From the NCBI GenBank assembly GCA_034421015.1, contig DAOUKT010000016.1, positions 6,403-70,402 on the forward strand: a stretch of DNA of 64,000 nucleotides, given 5' to 3'. Shown piece after piece: positions 23,842-32,701 of the stretch. This stretch comes from DAOUJW01 sp034421015. GTDB taxonomy: Bacteria > Chloroflexota > Dehalococcoidia > Lucifugimonadales > UBA2985. The translations under genes were made by a program, and so were the position numbers. The notes beneath the pieces are model-generated. The model did not search any database. It was not told the origin of the DNA and saw nothing but the letters and a program-made list of their open reading frames with translations. Numbering within the stretch: position 1 is the first letter of the stretch; each line of letters begins with the position of its first letter.

Positions 23842-24107
23842 TGAACGCAGAGAAGGAGATTGACATGAAGCGGCCGCAAGAAGTAGGCAAGCAGATGAAG
23901 CGATTGGCTAGAGAAGTCTATGATGTGGTTGCGTCGAATTCAGCAGGGGAAATTACCAGACGTAACAACTGGGATTTCTTTGTCAAGAATCTGCCAGAGG
24001 ACTACCCATTGCTAGAGCTGGCCGGTTCGTGTGTTGATGCTATGACTGACGATCAGAGGTGTCAACTCAGAGTGCGAATGGACGATATAGAGCGACTGGT
24101 AAAATAG
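23841..24107 (+). CDS. Hypothetical protein (88 aa)
   Basis: An 88-residue helical, charged protein (KRPQEVGKQMKRLAREVYDV at the start, then FFVKNLPEDYPLLELAGSC and an acidic end). Its ATG shares one base with the TAA of the DUF4177 frame (TAATG), so translation is probably coupled to it; an internal ATG at residue 9 is an alternative start. The C-terminal 40 bp overlap the 3' end of the convergent GNAT gene. Confidence 0.5.
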   Translation: MNAEKEIDMKRPQEVGKQMKRLAREVYDVVASNSAGEITRRNNWDFFVKNLPEDYPLLELAGSCVDAMTDDQRCQLRVRMDDIERLVK

Positions 24108-24570
24108 TAAGTAATCCCCTTTGATAACCCACCTTTTCCAGCACCCGAACCGAGGCGGCGTTACCATTTCTGACCCGCGCGTCGATGCGTATGAGTCCTA
24201 GCGTCTCGAAACCGTAGGCCGTCAGAGCTTTCGCAGCGGCGGTCGCTATGCCTCTGCCCCAGAATGGCTTGCCCAGCCAGTAGCCGATTTCCGCAGAGTG
24301 GCTCAAGTCCCCCTTCCGCGTAATGAGACCCGCGCCCCCAATAGGGCCTGCGGCATCGCAGATGGCGAAATGCTCCGCAGGTTCACTGCTAGACTGGAGA
24401 GCCACCCAAGCCTCGGCGTCAGCCCGTGTGTATGGACGAGGGAAGCCGTCACTCAGGTTAAACCAGATGTCATAGTCATCCGCTAGCGCGACCATGCGGT
24501 TCTGGTCCCCGTCGCGCCAAGCGGCGCTCCAATCCTGCAATATGAAACCGTTACCGAACTCGATTCTCAC
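24067..24570 (-). CDS. GNAT N-acetyltransferase, C-terminus shortened
   Basis: RimJ/RimL-type acetyltransferase. From GTG 24570 the protein reads VRIEFGNGFILQDW, then AEIGYWLGKPFWGRGIATAA (acetyl-CoA motif A), LIRIDARVRNGNAASVRVLEKVGY (arm of motif B). Typical relatives carry another 15-25 residues after VLEKVGF; here the sequence turns to QRGLLTILPVALYRPFAL and stops inside the convergent gene, so the end looks cut by the junction with the AT-rich cluster. A longer N-terminal extension (to 24663) overlaps the thioredoxin-fold gene and is unlikely. Confidence 0.65.
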   Translation of the reverse strand: MRIEFGNGFILQDWSAAWRDGDQNRMVALADDYDIWFNLSDGFPRPYTRADAEAWVALQSSSEPAEHFAICDAAGPIGGAGLITRKGDLSHSAEIGYWLGKPFWGRGIATAAAKALTAYGFETLGLIRIDARVRNGNAASVRVLEKVGYQRGLLTILPVALYRPFAL

Positions 24571-24595
24571 ACCGATATCCAGATACAGAGAATCC

Positions 24596-25321
24596 CTAGA
24601 TCGATGTGGACGGCGCCGCGTCCTCGGAGTCGGGCTTGGCCTCAGCTTTGCCGATGGCCTCAAGCACCTTGTCGATGAAGGTCTCCTCCGGCACTGCGCC
24701 GATGAACTGGGTGGTCTCGTTGATGACCGTCTTGGGCACGCCCATCACCCGGTACTTCTGGGCAATCTGCGGGAACTCCTGCACCTCCACCACGTCCGCC
24801 TTGATATGGTCGTTCTCCATTGCCATCATCTGGGCCACACGGGCCACGGTGGGGCAGTGGGGTCAGGTGGGTGTCACGAACACCTGGATGTGAACGTCCT
24901 CGTCGACAAGCTGCAGCTTCTTGCGGGTCTCCGCGCTCAGGGACGTCCTGGGCTTGGACAGCTCGATGGCGCTTTCGATGATGGTGACGAACTCGTAGCC
25001 CGATGGCACGCCGTAGTATTTGACGCCGCTGGTCTCCTCGCCTCTGGACATCACTATCGCCGGAATGCGCTCCAGGCCGGTCTCCCTGGCCTCCTGGCTG
25101 CGGCTGTAGAAGTCCACCATCTCCAGCTCCAGCATGGGCGATAGCGAGGTCAGCTCCTCTAGGATCTGCTGGGTCTGCGGGCAGGTTGGGCACTCCCGGC
25201 CGGGCACGAACAGCTGTCCCGCCAGTTGGGAGGTGAAGAGCTTCAGGGTGATTTTACGCTTGATCTCCTTCCGAAAACGCTCCTCCAACGTCTGGCGGTC
25301 CTGGGTTGAGATGATGGGCAT
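24596..25321 (-). CDS. Two-domain thioredoxin-fold protein, candidate selenoprotein (UPHC)
   Basis: A 241-codon PDO/glutaredoxin-like protein of two tandem thioredoxin folds. ATG 25321 is preceded by AAGGAG. Domain 1 has CPTC at residues 44-47 and cis-Pro in ERIPAIVM; domain 2 (residues about 145-241) has the strand VHIQVFVTPT, then a UGA codon at position 153, then PHCPTVARVAQMMAMEN, with cis-Pro in VMGVPKTVIN. Close relatives, as I recall them, read FVTPTCPHCP, so UGA takes the place of the first, nucleophilic Cys. The frame is open on both sides and the sequence downstream is intact to the terminal APSTSI. It is either a selenoprotein (Sec at the active site) or a gene broken by TGC/TGT to TGA. 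A weak bSECIS-like hairpin is possible after the UGA. No sel genes are in the window. Confidence 0.72.
24863..24865 (-). other. In-frame UGA, candidate selenocysteine codon
   Basis: TGA (TCA on the plus strand) at codon 153 of the thioredoxin-fold gene, between ACC and CCC CAC TGC. In the mRNA, CUG...CAG and CCAC...GUGG pair around a 10-nt loop beginning about 15 bases after the UGA with G as second base, roughly the geometry of bacterial SECIS elements. The helix is short with an internal loop, so support is moderate. Confidence 0.5.
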
Positions 25322-25431
25322 TGGACGACTCCTTTGTCGTGATTGGCGTGGGCCTATCTTATCATTGGATTTGAGGAGGCACAAAGGCTACCTCGGTATT
25401 CGCCGGGCGTTTTGATGAAGGAAAACAACCC

Positions 25432-25624
25432 CGCTCACCCCCGTATCAAGTACGGGGCAGGCTCTGAGCTTGTCGAAGGAAGTGAGCGGGAGCAAACCGA
25501 CGCAGTATAACCCGCTCATATTGATCGACAGGCGCACCCCCGCATCTAGTGCGGGGCAGGCTATGAGCGGGAAAGAACTGGTTTTGTGACCAGCACTGGT
25601 ATACCAACACGTATAGAGAATACC
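25432..25624. mobile_element. MITE-like repeat, nearly complete copy
   Basis: Contains CCCGCTCACCCCCGTATCAA, GGGGCAGGCTCTGAGC, TTGTCGAAGGAAGTGAGCGG and, at the right end, GGTATACCAACACGTATAG followed by AGAATACC, the inverted counterpart of the left terminus in other copies. The left terminus is not clear. It fills most of the space between the thioredoxin-fold gene and the MFS gene. Confidence 0.65.
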
Positions 25625-25703
25625 GTCGTCCTGGCTGCCCGAGTCCGTCAGGGGCGCATGGTGTATAATGCTAGACAGCATCTCAAAGACAGGTGTCCAG
25701 CGT

Positions 25704-27398
25704 ATGTCTTTCGAGGGTAACTGGCAGCTCACCATTGCCTCCCCAATGGGGGAGCGTCCGGCGACACTTTCCGTTACGGAGACCACCGGCAATCTGGAGG
25801 GGTCGCTTGTCACCGGTATGGGCACGTCTCCCATATATGGACGTGCCGACAACGGCTCCGTGGAGTTCAGCGCTACGGTCCAGGGGCCAATGGGCGCGGT
25901 GAAGCTCGAATTCTCCGGCGATGTCACCGGCGACGAGGTCGAAGGCCAGATGCAGTTCGGCGCCATGGGCAGCGGACGTTGGAGCGGAGCCCGCGTAGAT
26001 GCCGATGACGAGGAGGAAGAGGCTTCCCCGGCGCCTGTCGTTGTAGGCGCAGGTCAGGCTCGGGTTGGGGCCGGGCCGCCAGGCGGCGGCAGGGGCGGCA
26101 CGGGACCCGGCGGCGCTGCCCCGGGGAGCATGGGACGGCCTCAAGGCATGGGGCTGCGCTCTTTCACATCCTTGGACGCGCTCAAGCGCACCTTCGACTC
26201 CCTGAGCGTGCCGGGCTACAGAAACCTGTGGATAGGATTCCTGCTCCAGATGGGCGGCATGCAGATGTTGATGCTGTCCGGCGGGTACTACGTCTACGAA
26301 CTGACGGGCAGGGCCTCCCTGCTGGGGGTGGTCACGGCCTCGGGCGCGATACCGGCCGTCTGTCTTGCCCTCTTCGGTGGAGTCCTTGCCGACCGCCTTG
26401 AAAAGAAACGCATCATCCAGACCGGGCAGGTTGTTACGCTGATCGTTGCGCTGTTCGTCGGTATATCCATCACCACGGGCACGATTACGTGGGTGCACCT
26501 GCTGGTGGCGGCCTTCGTGCAGGGCAGCGTCATGCCACTGATTATGCCGACGCGCCAGGCCATTGTCCCGCAGCTGGTGGGGATGGAGCGGCTGCAGAAC
26601 GCCGTTGCCCTCAACTCCATGGTGATGGGGCTGACAACGATGGTGGCTCCGGCCTTTGCCGGGGGCCTCATCGGCGCTCTTGGGATAGAGCTGGTCTACT
26701 ACGTTATAGCCTGCATGTTCGTGGTGGCCCTCTTCTTCACGCACCTGTTGCCCAAACTGGAGAGGGTATCTCCGAACCGGCAGGCATCCATATTGTCAGA
26801 CATGAAGGACGGCTTGAAATACGCCGCTTCAAACCGGGTGATATTCCTGCTGCTGTTCCTCTCCTTCTCCACCATCATCCTCGCCATGCCCATACGGTTC
26901 ATCCTCCCCGTGTTCGCCGCCGACGTGTACGAGGTCGGGCCGGAGAGACTGGGCACAATGTTGAGCGCCATTGGCCTGGGGTCTCTGTTCGGGACGCTGG
27001 TCATAGCCTTTCTGGGCAAGATCGCCCGGCGGGGCATGGCGTTGCTCTTGAGTGGAATCCTGTCGGGCAGCTTCCTCGTGGGGTTCTCCGCCCTGTCCTA
27101 CCTGTCCCCCATCTTCATAGCCGGCATAGCGTTCCTGGTGCTGATTGGAGTGGTGCAGGCTGCCAGGATGACCCTGACCAACAGCCTGATGCTGGAGTAC
27201 GCGGACCAGGAGTACCGGGGCCGGGTGCTGAGTATCTTCTCCCTGAACATGGGCCTCATGCCCGCCGGGGTGCTTCCCATTACGATCATGGCGGACAGGA
27301 TAGGCGCTCCCCTCTCCCTTGGCATCATGGCGGTCCTGCTCATACTGGTGGCAACGACCATCCTGCTGTCCAGCCCCCGCCTGAGACGGCTGGAGTAG
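25704..27398 (+). CDS. MFS transporter with N-terminal beta-sandwich domain
   Basis: A 564-residue protein. Residues about 1-95 (FEGNWQLTIASPMGERPATL, then TGNLEGSLVTGMG and VEFSATVQGPMG) form a repetitive beta domain. A Pro/Gly-rich linker follows (GPPGGGRGGTGPGGAAPG). From about residue 170 there is a complete DHA3/EntS-like Major Facilitator unit of 12 helices (loop 2-3 motif GGVLADRLEKKRIIQTGQ; helix 4-5 IMPTRQAIVPQLV). Such carriers export drugs or siderophores by proton antiport; the fused domain is normally seen alone or on hydrolases, so the fusion is odd. A -10 TATAAT (25664-25669) lies 35 bp upstream and overlaps an earlier ATG, so ATG 25704 is the start. Confidence 0.78.
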   Translation: MSFEGNWQLTIASPMGERPATLSVTETTGNLEGSLVTGMGTSPIYGRADNGSVEFSATVQGPMGAVKLEFSGDVTGDEVEGQMQFGAMGSGRWSGARVDADDEEEEASPAPVVVGAGQARVGAGPPGGGRGGTGPGGAAPGSMGRPQGMGLRSFTSLDALKRTFDSLSVPGYRNLWIGFLLQMGGMQMLMLSGGYYVYELTGRASLLGVVTASGAIPAVCLALFGGVLADRLEKKRIIQTGQVVTLIVALFVGISITTGTITWVHLLVAAFVQGSVMPLIMPTRQAIVPQLVGMERLQNAVALNSMVMGLTTMVAPAFAGGLIGALGIELVYYVIACMFVVALFFTHLLPKLERVSPNRQASILSDMKDGLKYAASNRVIFLLLFLSFSTIILAMPIRFILPVFAADVYEVGPERLGTMLSAIGLGSLFGTLVIAFLGKIARRGMALLLSGILSGSFLVGFSALSYLSPIFIAGIAFLVLIGVVQAARMTLTNSLMLEYADQEYRGRVLSIFSLNMGLMPAGVLPITIMADRIGAPLSLGIMAVLLILVATTILLSSPRLRRLE

Positions 27399-27423
27399 TG
27401 GCCGCAATCCGCGCCTGACGAAT

Positions 27424-27490
27424 GTAGGGGCGGTTCGTGAACCGCCCCTACGAGAATTAGCGTCCATTCCTGCGCAGGCAGGAATCCAGG
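27424..27490. repeat. Palindromic repeats between MFS and leuS
   Basis: GTAGGGGCGGTTC (27424-27436) pairs with GAACCGCCCCTAC (27439-27451), a near-perfect palindrome with a 2-nt centre. A second one, CATTCCTGCGCAGGCAGGAATCC (27464-27486), belongs to the same family as the repeats after ligA. They lie between convergent genes and may help terminate both. Confidence 0.6.
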
Positions 27491-27516
27491 CCCCCGCCCA
27501 TCTGACGGTAGACCCC

Positions 27517-30012
27517 CTATCCCACCACCACGTTCACCAGGCGCCCGGGCACGTAGATTACCTGCTTGACCTCTGTGCCCTCCAGGTACGGCTGCACCCG
27601 GCTGCTCTCCATTGCCAGCGTCCTGGCCTCCTCCTCCGCAATGGAGGCAGGCGCCTGGATGCGGTCCCGCACCCTGCCGTTCACCTGAACCACCAGGGTG
27701 ATCTCCTCGTCCCGGGCCAGGTCTTCGTCCCACTGGGGGATGGACTGGTTGTGGATGCTGTAGGCGTGCCCCGTCCTCTCCCACAGCTCCTCGGTCACGT
27801 GGGGAGCGATGGGCGCCAGCAGGAGCAGCAGCTTCTCCACGGCGTCCCGCCAGCTTGCGGAGTCGATGCCGCCGTCGTCCCACGCCCGGCCCATGTGGTT
27901 GGTCAGCTCCATCATCGCGGCCAGGGCGGTGTTGAACTTGAACCGCTCCATGTCCTCCTCAACCTTCCTGACTGTCTTGTGGGTCAATCGCACCAGCGAC
28001 CGCACGGCCTCGTCGTCGGCTGCCTGCCCGTCCAGTGTCGATGCGTCGCGATGGGCGATGTCCCACACGCGGTTGAGCCACCGGGCCATGCCGTTGATGC
28101 CCGCGTCCGACCACTCGCCGCCCTGGTCCCAGGGGCCCAGGAACATCAGGTAGGTGCGCACCACGTCCGCACCAAGCTCGTGGACGTAGGGGTCGGGCGT
28201 GATGACGTTGCCCCGGGACTTGCTCATCTTCTGGCGGTCGGCGATGATCGTGCCCTGGTTGAACAGCCGCAGGTACGGCTCGTCGTACTCCACCAGGCCC
28301 AGGTCCCGGAGCGCCTTGTTGAAGAAGCGGGCGTACATCAGGTGCATGACGGCGTGCTCCGCGCCGCCGGTGTACTGGTTCACGGGCAGCCAGCCCCTCG
28401 CGGCCTCCGGGTCGAAGGGGCCCTGGTCGTACTTTGGGCTGGCGTAGCGCAGGTGGTACCAGGAGGAGTCGACGAAGGTGTCCATCGTGTCCGTCTCCCT
28501 CTGGGCCTGTGTGTCGCACGAGGGGCAGGCGGCGTTCAGGAACTCCTCGTGGTGCTTGAGGGGGGACTCGCCGGTGGGCCGGAACTGGGCGTCCTCCGGC
28601 AGCAACACGGGCAGATCCTCCTCCGGCACGGGCACCACGCCGCAGGCGTCGCAGTAGAGCATAGGAATGGGCGTGCCCCAGTAGCGCTGGCGGGAGATGA
28701 GCCAGTCGCGCAGCCTGTAGGAGACGGTGCGATGGCCCCAGCCGCTGGCCTCAACGTGATCGGCGATGCGCTCCTTGCCCTCGGCCACAGGCAGGCCGTC
28801 GAACTGGCCGGAGTTCACCTGGGTCCCGTCCTCGACGAAGGCCTCCTGCAGTGTGCCGCCTTCCCATCCCGGCGGGGCAATGACGACGCGTACGTCCAGG
28901 CCGTACTTGGTCGCAAACTCGAAGTCGCGCTGGTCGTGGGCGGGAACGCCCATCACGATGCCCGTTCCGTAGGTGAGCAGCACGTAGTCGGCCACGAAAA
29001 TCGGCACCCGGTCGCCGTTGAGCCGGTTGACGGCGTAGGAGCCGGTGAACACGCCCGACTTCTCCCGCTCCGTCGAGAGCCGCTCCACCTCCGACTGCCG
29101 CCGCGCCTGCTCCACGTAGGCGTCCACCTCCGCCCGGCGGTCAGGCGTGGTCAGCCTGTCAACCAGGGGGTGCTCCGGCGCAATGACCACGAATGTCACG
29201 CCGTAGATGGTGTCTATGCGGGTGGTGAAGGTGCGGATCTCCGTCTCCTCCAGCCCGTACTCCGAGATGTCGAAGCTGATCTCAACGCCCTCGCTGCGGC
29301 CAATCCAGTTGGTCTGCATGGTCTTGATCCGCTCAGGCCAGTCCAGGAGGCCGGAGAAGTCCAGCAACTCCTCCGCGTACCTGGTGATGCCGAAGAACCA
29401 CTGCTCCATGTCACGACGGGAAACGGCGTCATCGCACCGCTCGCACTTGCCGTCGACCACCTGCTCGTTGGCGAGCACCGTCTGGCACTCGGGGCACCAG
29501 TTGGCCGGGGCGTTAGCGCGGTAGGCCAGGCCGGCCTTGTACAACTGGAGGAATATCCACTGGTTCCACCGGTAATACTCCGGCAGGGCGCAGATTATCT
29601 CCCGGTCCCAGTCGTAGACGGGGCCCATGGAGCTGAGCTGCTTGCGCATGTTCTCGATGTTGCTCATTGTCCACTGGTAAGGATGGATGCCCCGGCGAAT
29701 GGCCGCGTTCTCCGCCGGCAGCCCAAAGGCGTCGAATCCCATGGGATGCAGGACGTTGTAGCCCTGCATACGCCGGAAGCGGGCGTGCGCGTCCGCGGGG
29801 GCCATGGCGTACCAGTGGCCTATGTGCAGGTCGCCGGAGGGGTAGGGGTACATGGTGAGCTCGTACCACTTGGGGCGGGGGTCGTCGTCGTTGACCTGGT
29901 AGAGCTTGTCGTTGCCCCAGCGCTCCTGCCACTTGGCGTCAAGCTCACGGGGGTCGTATCTTCGCTCAGGGGTGCGCGGCCTTGCGTCGGGTGTGACTTC
30001 TTCTTGCGACAT
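27517..30012 (-). CDS. leuS: Leucyl-tRNA synthetase
   Basis: An 831-residue class I synthetase charging tRNA-Leu. Motifs: HIGH (GDLHIGHWY, residue about 60), the zinc-binding WCPECQTVLANEQVVDGKCERCD, an intact CP1 editing domain (TFVVIAPEHPLV, GTGIVMGVPAHDQRDFEFA), and KMSKSRGN near 630. Start chosen at ATG 30012 with GAGGAG upstream; a longer frame adds 18 implausible residues. I looked for a T-box leader upstream and found none. Two tRNA-Leu genes lie at 9.3-9.7 kb. Confidence 0.96.
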   Translation of the reverse strand: MSQEEVTPDARPRTPERRYDPRELDAKWQERWGNDKLYQVNDDDPRPKWYELTMYPYPSGDLHIGHWYAMAPADAHARFRRMQGYNVLHPMGFDAFGLPAENAAIRRGIHPYQWTMSNIENMRKQLSSMGPVYDWDREIICALPEYYRWNQWIFLQLYKAGLAYRANAPANWCPECQTVLANEQVVDGKCERCDDAVSRRDMEQWFFGITRYAEELLDFSGLLDWPERIKTMQTNWIGRSEGVEISFDISEYGLEETEIRTFTTRIDTIYGVTFVVIAPEHPLVDRLTTPDRRAEVDAYVEQARRQSEVERLSTEREKSGVFTGSYAVNRLNGDRVPIFVADYVLLTYGTGIVMGVPAHDQRDFEFATKYGLDVRVVIAPPGWEGGTLQEAFVEDGTQVNSGQFDGLPVAEGKERIADHVEASGWGHRTVSYRLRDWLISRQRYWGTPIPMLYCDACGVVPVPEEDLPVLLPEDAQFRPTGESPLKHHEEFLNAACPSCDTQAQRETDTMDTFVDSSWYHLRYASPKYDQGPFDPEAARGWLPVNQYTGGAEHAVMHLMYARFFNKALRDLGLVEYDEPYLRLFNQGTIIADRQKMSKSRGNVITPDPYVHELGADVVRTYLMFLGPWDQGGEWSDAGINGMARWLNRVWDIAHRDASTLDGQAADDEAVRSLVRLTHKTVRKVEEDMERFKFNTALAAMMELTNHMGRAWDDGGIDSASWRDAVEKLLLLLAPIAPHVTEELWERTGHAYSIHNQSIPQWDEDLARDEEITLVVQVNGRVRDRIQAPASIAEEEARTLAMESSRVQPYLEGTEVKQVIYVPGRLVNVVVG

Positions 30013-30392
30013 GTTCGGTTCTCCTCTGGTCGATTCCACGATGTGAGAGCTCTCAAGCCCGCGCAATAGGATACCACGAGTTCAGGCGTATGGTGAGCCT
30101 ACGGACGTATCCCGGAGAGAGGACTGAGGGCGTAGCGGATGTAAGAGGAGGCTAAAGGACAACGCAGTCCGCCCAGCGGAGCAATGCCAGAACCCCGCCT
30201 TCCGAGCGAACTACGCTTGATACCTCTGATGAAGAGATCATGAGGCGCGTATTTTATCAGGCCTTACGCTTGGTTGCAACGACTACATTTTCGATAGCAT
30301 TTTCTATTGACGCAACAGGGCTCATGTCACGGGTGACGGACGCGTCGAACTGCCCCCCGAGACCTATGTTCAAGGCCTCTACTGCTGCAAGA
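30013..30392. other. Region between leuS and pcrA
   Basis: Leader of leuS plus the 3' flank of pcrA. From 30373 to 30257 the minus strand reads a short frame NIGLGGQFDASVTRDMSPVA, then SIENAIENVVVATKRKA and a stop, which looks protein-like and could be a small gene or the tail of a lost one; I cannot identify it. The rest holds nothing recognisable. Confidence 0.35.
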
Positions 30393-32600
30393 CTACTCCA
30401 CCTTCTCCAGCGGCGCGAAGCTGTACAGCAGCTTCTTGATGCCCGACTCTCCCTTGAACGCCACCGTGACCTCGTGGTCCTGGCCCGTTGCGACGCAGCT
30501 GACCACAACGCCCTCTCCGAACTTGAAGTGCCGCACGTGGTCGCCGTCCCTAAGTGGAGGCTTCGCGCCGTCTGCGCCCCTGCCCGCGCCTGATCCGACG
30601 CTCCCTCTCTCCGGCGCGGCGACCCTCTCTCCGGCCATGGTCATGGACGTTATCAGCCGCTGGGGGACGTCTCCCAGGAACCGGGACGGCCTGCTTGCGC
30701 TGGTGTTGCCCCAGAACCCCCGCCGGAAGGCCCTTGTCAGGTACAATCGCTCCTTGGCGCGCGTCATCCCGACGTAGAACAGCCGTCGCTCCTCCTCAAG
30801 CTGGTCCGGGTCGTCTATCGAGCGGCTGTGGGGCAGCAGGCCCTCCTCCAACCCGACTATGAACACCACCGGAAACTCAAGGCCCTTGGCCTGGTGCAGC
30901 GTTATCAGCGTGATGCCGTCGCCGCCTTCTTCCAGGGTGTCCACGTCCGATACCAGGGCCACGCTTTCCAGGAATGTGGCGAGTCGCTCGTCCGGGTCCA
31001 TTGGCTGGAACTCCCGGGCCGTCGTCCTAAGCTCCCGGATGTTCTCCAGCCGTTCCAGCCCCTGCTCGCCCTCGGCTCGCAGGTGGTCGCCGTAGCCGGT
31101 GCGCTCCAGGACAGCGTCGATAAGCTCCTCCACCGGCAGCGTCCCCGCGAACTCCATCAGGGTGTTGATTATGTGGAGGAACCTTGCCAGCGCCCGGTTG
31201 GGTCGCCCGCCGTCGCCGTCCTCGGCCATGAGCTGGACTGCGGTGTACACCGGCACGTTGCCTAAGCGTGCTTTGTGGACGACCTGGTCCATCGTGCGGT
31301 CTCCAATGCCCCTGGGAGGGACGTTTATGATGCGGCGAAGGCTGACCTCGTCGTAGGGGTTGTGGATGACCCGCAGATAGGCGACCACGTCCTTTATCTC
31401 CTTGCGCTGGTAGAAGCGCAGGCCGCCGATGAGCTTGTAGGGGATGCCGAACCGCAGGCAGTGCTCCTCCAGGGCGCGGGACTGGGCGTTGATGCGGTAC
31501 ATCACGGCGCAGTCGCCCAGCCTGCGGCCTTCGTACTGGTTCAGCCTCTCGATTTCGCCGATGACCTTCTGTGCCTCCTCCTCCGGGTTGTACGCCTCGT
31601 CCACGAACAGGGGGCTGCCCCGCTCGTTCTGGGCAACCAGCTCCTTGCCAATGCGCTGGCGGTTGGCGGAGATAACGCCGGTCGCCGCCTCCAGAATAGT
31701 CTCCGTTGAGCGGTAGTTCTCCACCAGGGTCACCTTTCTGGCGTCCGGGTAGTCCCGCTCAAAGGACAGGATGTTGCGGATGTCCGCGTTGCGCCAGGAG
31801 TAGATGGCCTGGTCCGGGTCTCCCACCACGCAGATGTTGCCGTGCTTGCTGGCAAGCAACTGGGCAATGGCGTACTGGGCAACGTTGGTGTCCTGGAACT
31901 CGTCTATGAGGAGGTACTCGTACCGGGAGCGATACTTGTCCAGCGCCGACGGGCTGTCCCGGAAGAGGGCGTGGGTCTTCAGCAGCAGGTCATCGAAGTC
32001 GACGGCGTTGTTGGAGTGGAGCATCTCCTGGTAGCGCTGGTACGTCTGGCCGATGTACCGCTCCATGGGGCCGGAGAGCCTTCCGGCGTAGGCGTCCGGC
32101 TCAATCAGCTGGCTCTTGGCGGCGGATATGGCGGAGAGCATGGACCTGGGCGGGAAGCGCTTGGCGTCGATCTGGAGCTGCTCCATCGCCTGCTGCACCA
32201 CGCCCAGCTGGTCCTCTTGGTCGTAGATGACGAAGGCGCGGTCCAGGCCGGCGGAGTCGGCCTCACGGCGCAGGATCTGGGCGCACAGGGCGTGGAACGT
32301 GGCGACGCTGAAGTCGCTCCGCATCTGCCACAGGCCTCCAAGTAAGGGCGAGGACGAGTCGCCGTCGCTCCTGCCGAAGAGCCTGTCGCGCATCTCTCTC
32401 GCGGCTTTGTTGGTGAATGTGACCGCCGCTATGCTGCGGGGGTGAACACCGCACCTCAATACGAGGTAGGCTATGCGGTGGGTGATGACGCGGGTCTTGC
32501 CGCTGCCCGGGCCTGCCAGAATCAGCAACGGCCCGTCGACCGCCTCCACGGCCTCCCGCTGCGCTGGGTTGAGGTCATCAAGAATTGGGTCTGGGCTCAT
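30393..32600 (-). CDS. pcrA: ATP-dependent DNA helicase PcrA/UvrD
   Basis: A 735-residue superfamily I 3'-5' helicase for nucleotide-excision repair and displacement of RecA or RNA polymerase. Motifs: Q-motif LNPAQREAV, Walker A LAGPGSGKTRVITHRIAYL, motif II LLIDEFQDTN, motif III VGDPDQAIYSWRNAD, motif IV ENYRS, motif V ITLHQAKGLEFPVVF, motif VI RLFYVGMTRAKERLYL. A C-terminal Tudor-like segment (GDHVRHFKFGEGVVVSC) is the RNA polymerase-binding module of PcrA. ATG 32600. Stands alone, divergent from DUF1015. Confidence 0.95.
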   Translation of the reverse strand: MSPDPILDDLNPAQREAVEAVDGPLLILAGPGSGKTRVITHRIAYLVLRCGVHPRSIAAVTFTNKAAREMRDRLFGRSDGDSSSPLLGGLWQMRSDFSVATFHALCAQILRREADSAGLDRAFVIYDQEDQLGVVQQAMEQLQIDAKRFPPRSMLSAISAAKSQLIEPDAYAGRLSGPMERYIGQTYQRYQEMLHSNNAVDFDDLLLKTHALFRDSPSALDKYRSRYEYLLIDEFQDTNVAQYAIAQLLASKHGNICVVGDPDQAIYSWRNADIRNILSFERDYPDARKVTLVENYRSTETILEAATGVISANRQRIGKELVAQNERGSPLFVDEAYNPEEEAQKVIGEIERLNQYEGRRLGDCAVMYRINAQSRALEEHCLRFGIPYKLIGGLRFYQRKEIKDVVAYLRVIHNPYDEVSLRRIINVPPRGIGDRTMDQVVHKARLGNVPVYTAVQLMAEDGDGGRPNRALARFLHIINTLMEFAGTLPVEELIDAVLERTGYGDHLRAEGEQGLERLENIRELRTTAREFQPMDPDERLATFLESVALVSDVDTLEEGGDGITLITLHQAKGLEFPVVFIVGLEEGLLPHSRSIDDPDQLEEERRLFYVGMTRAKERLYLTRAFRRGFWGNTSASRPSRFLGDVPQRLITSMTMAGERVAAPERGSVGSGAGRGADGAKPPLRDGDHVRHFKFGEGVVVSCVATGQDHEVTVAFKGESGIKKLLYSFAPLEKVE

Positions 32601-32701
32601 TTTATCTCAGTGGGATTATAACACCCGCGCCAGCCTAGACGCTCTGTCGGAGTCTGGGTATACTGGTTCTGCAACCCAAATCAATACAATTGGAGATAGC
32701 A

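Noticed and set aside
27751..30069. Long plus-strand frame of 772 codons opposite leuS
   Set aside because: Its product has the repetitive, Val/Gly/Leu-rich, low-motif composition typical of frames antisense to GC-rich genes; leuS on the other strand has all the synthetase motifs.
30013..30260. T-box or other riboswitch leader before leuS
   Set aside because: No TGGNACCGCG-type antiterminator bulge or clear specifier loop was found.
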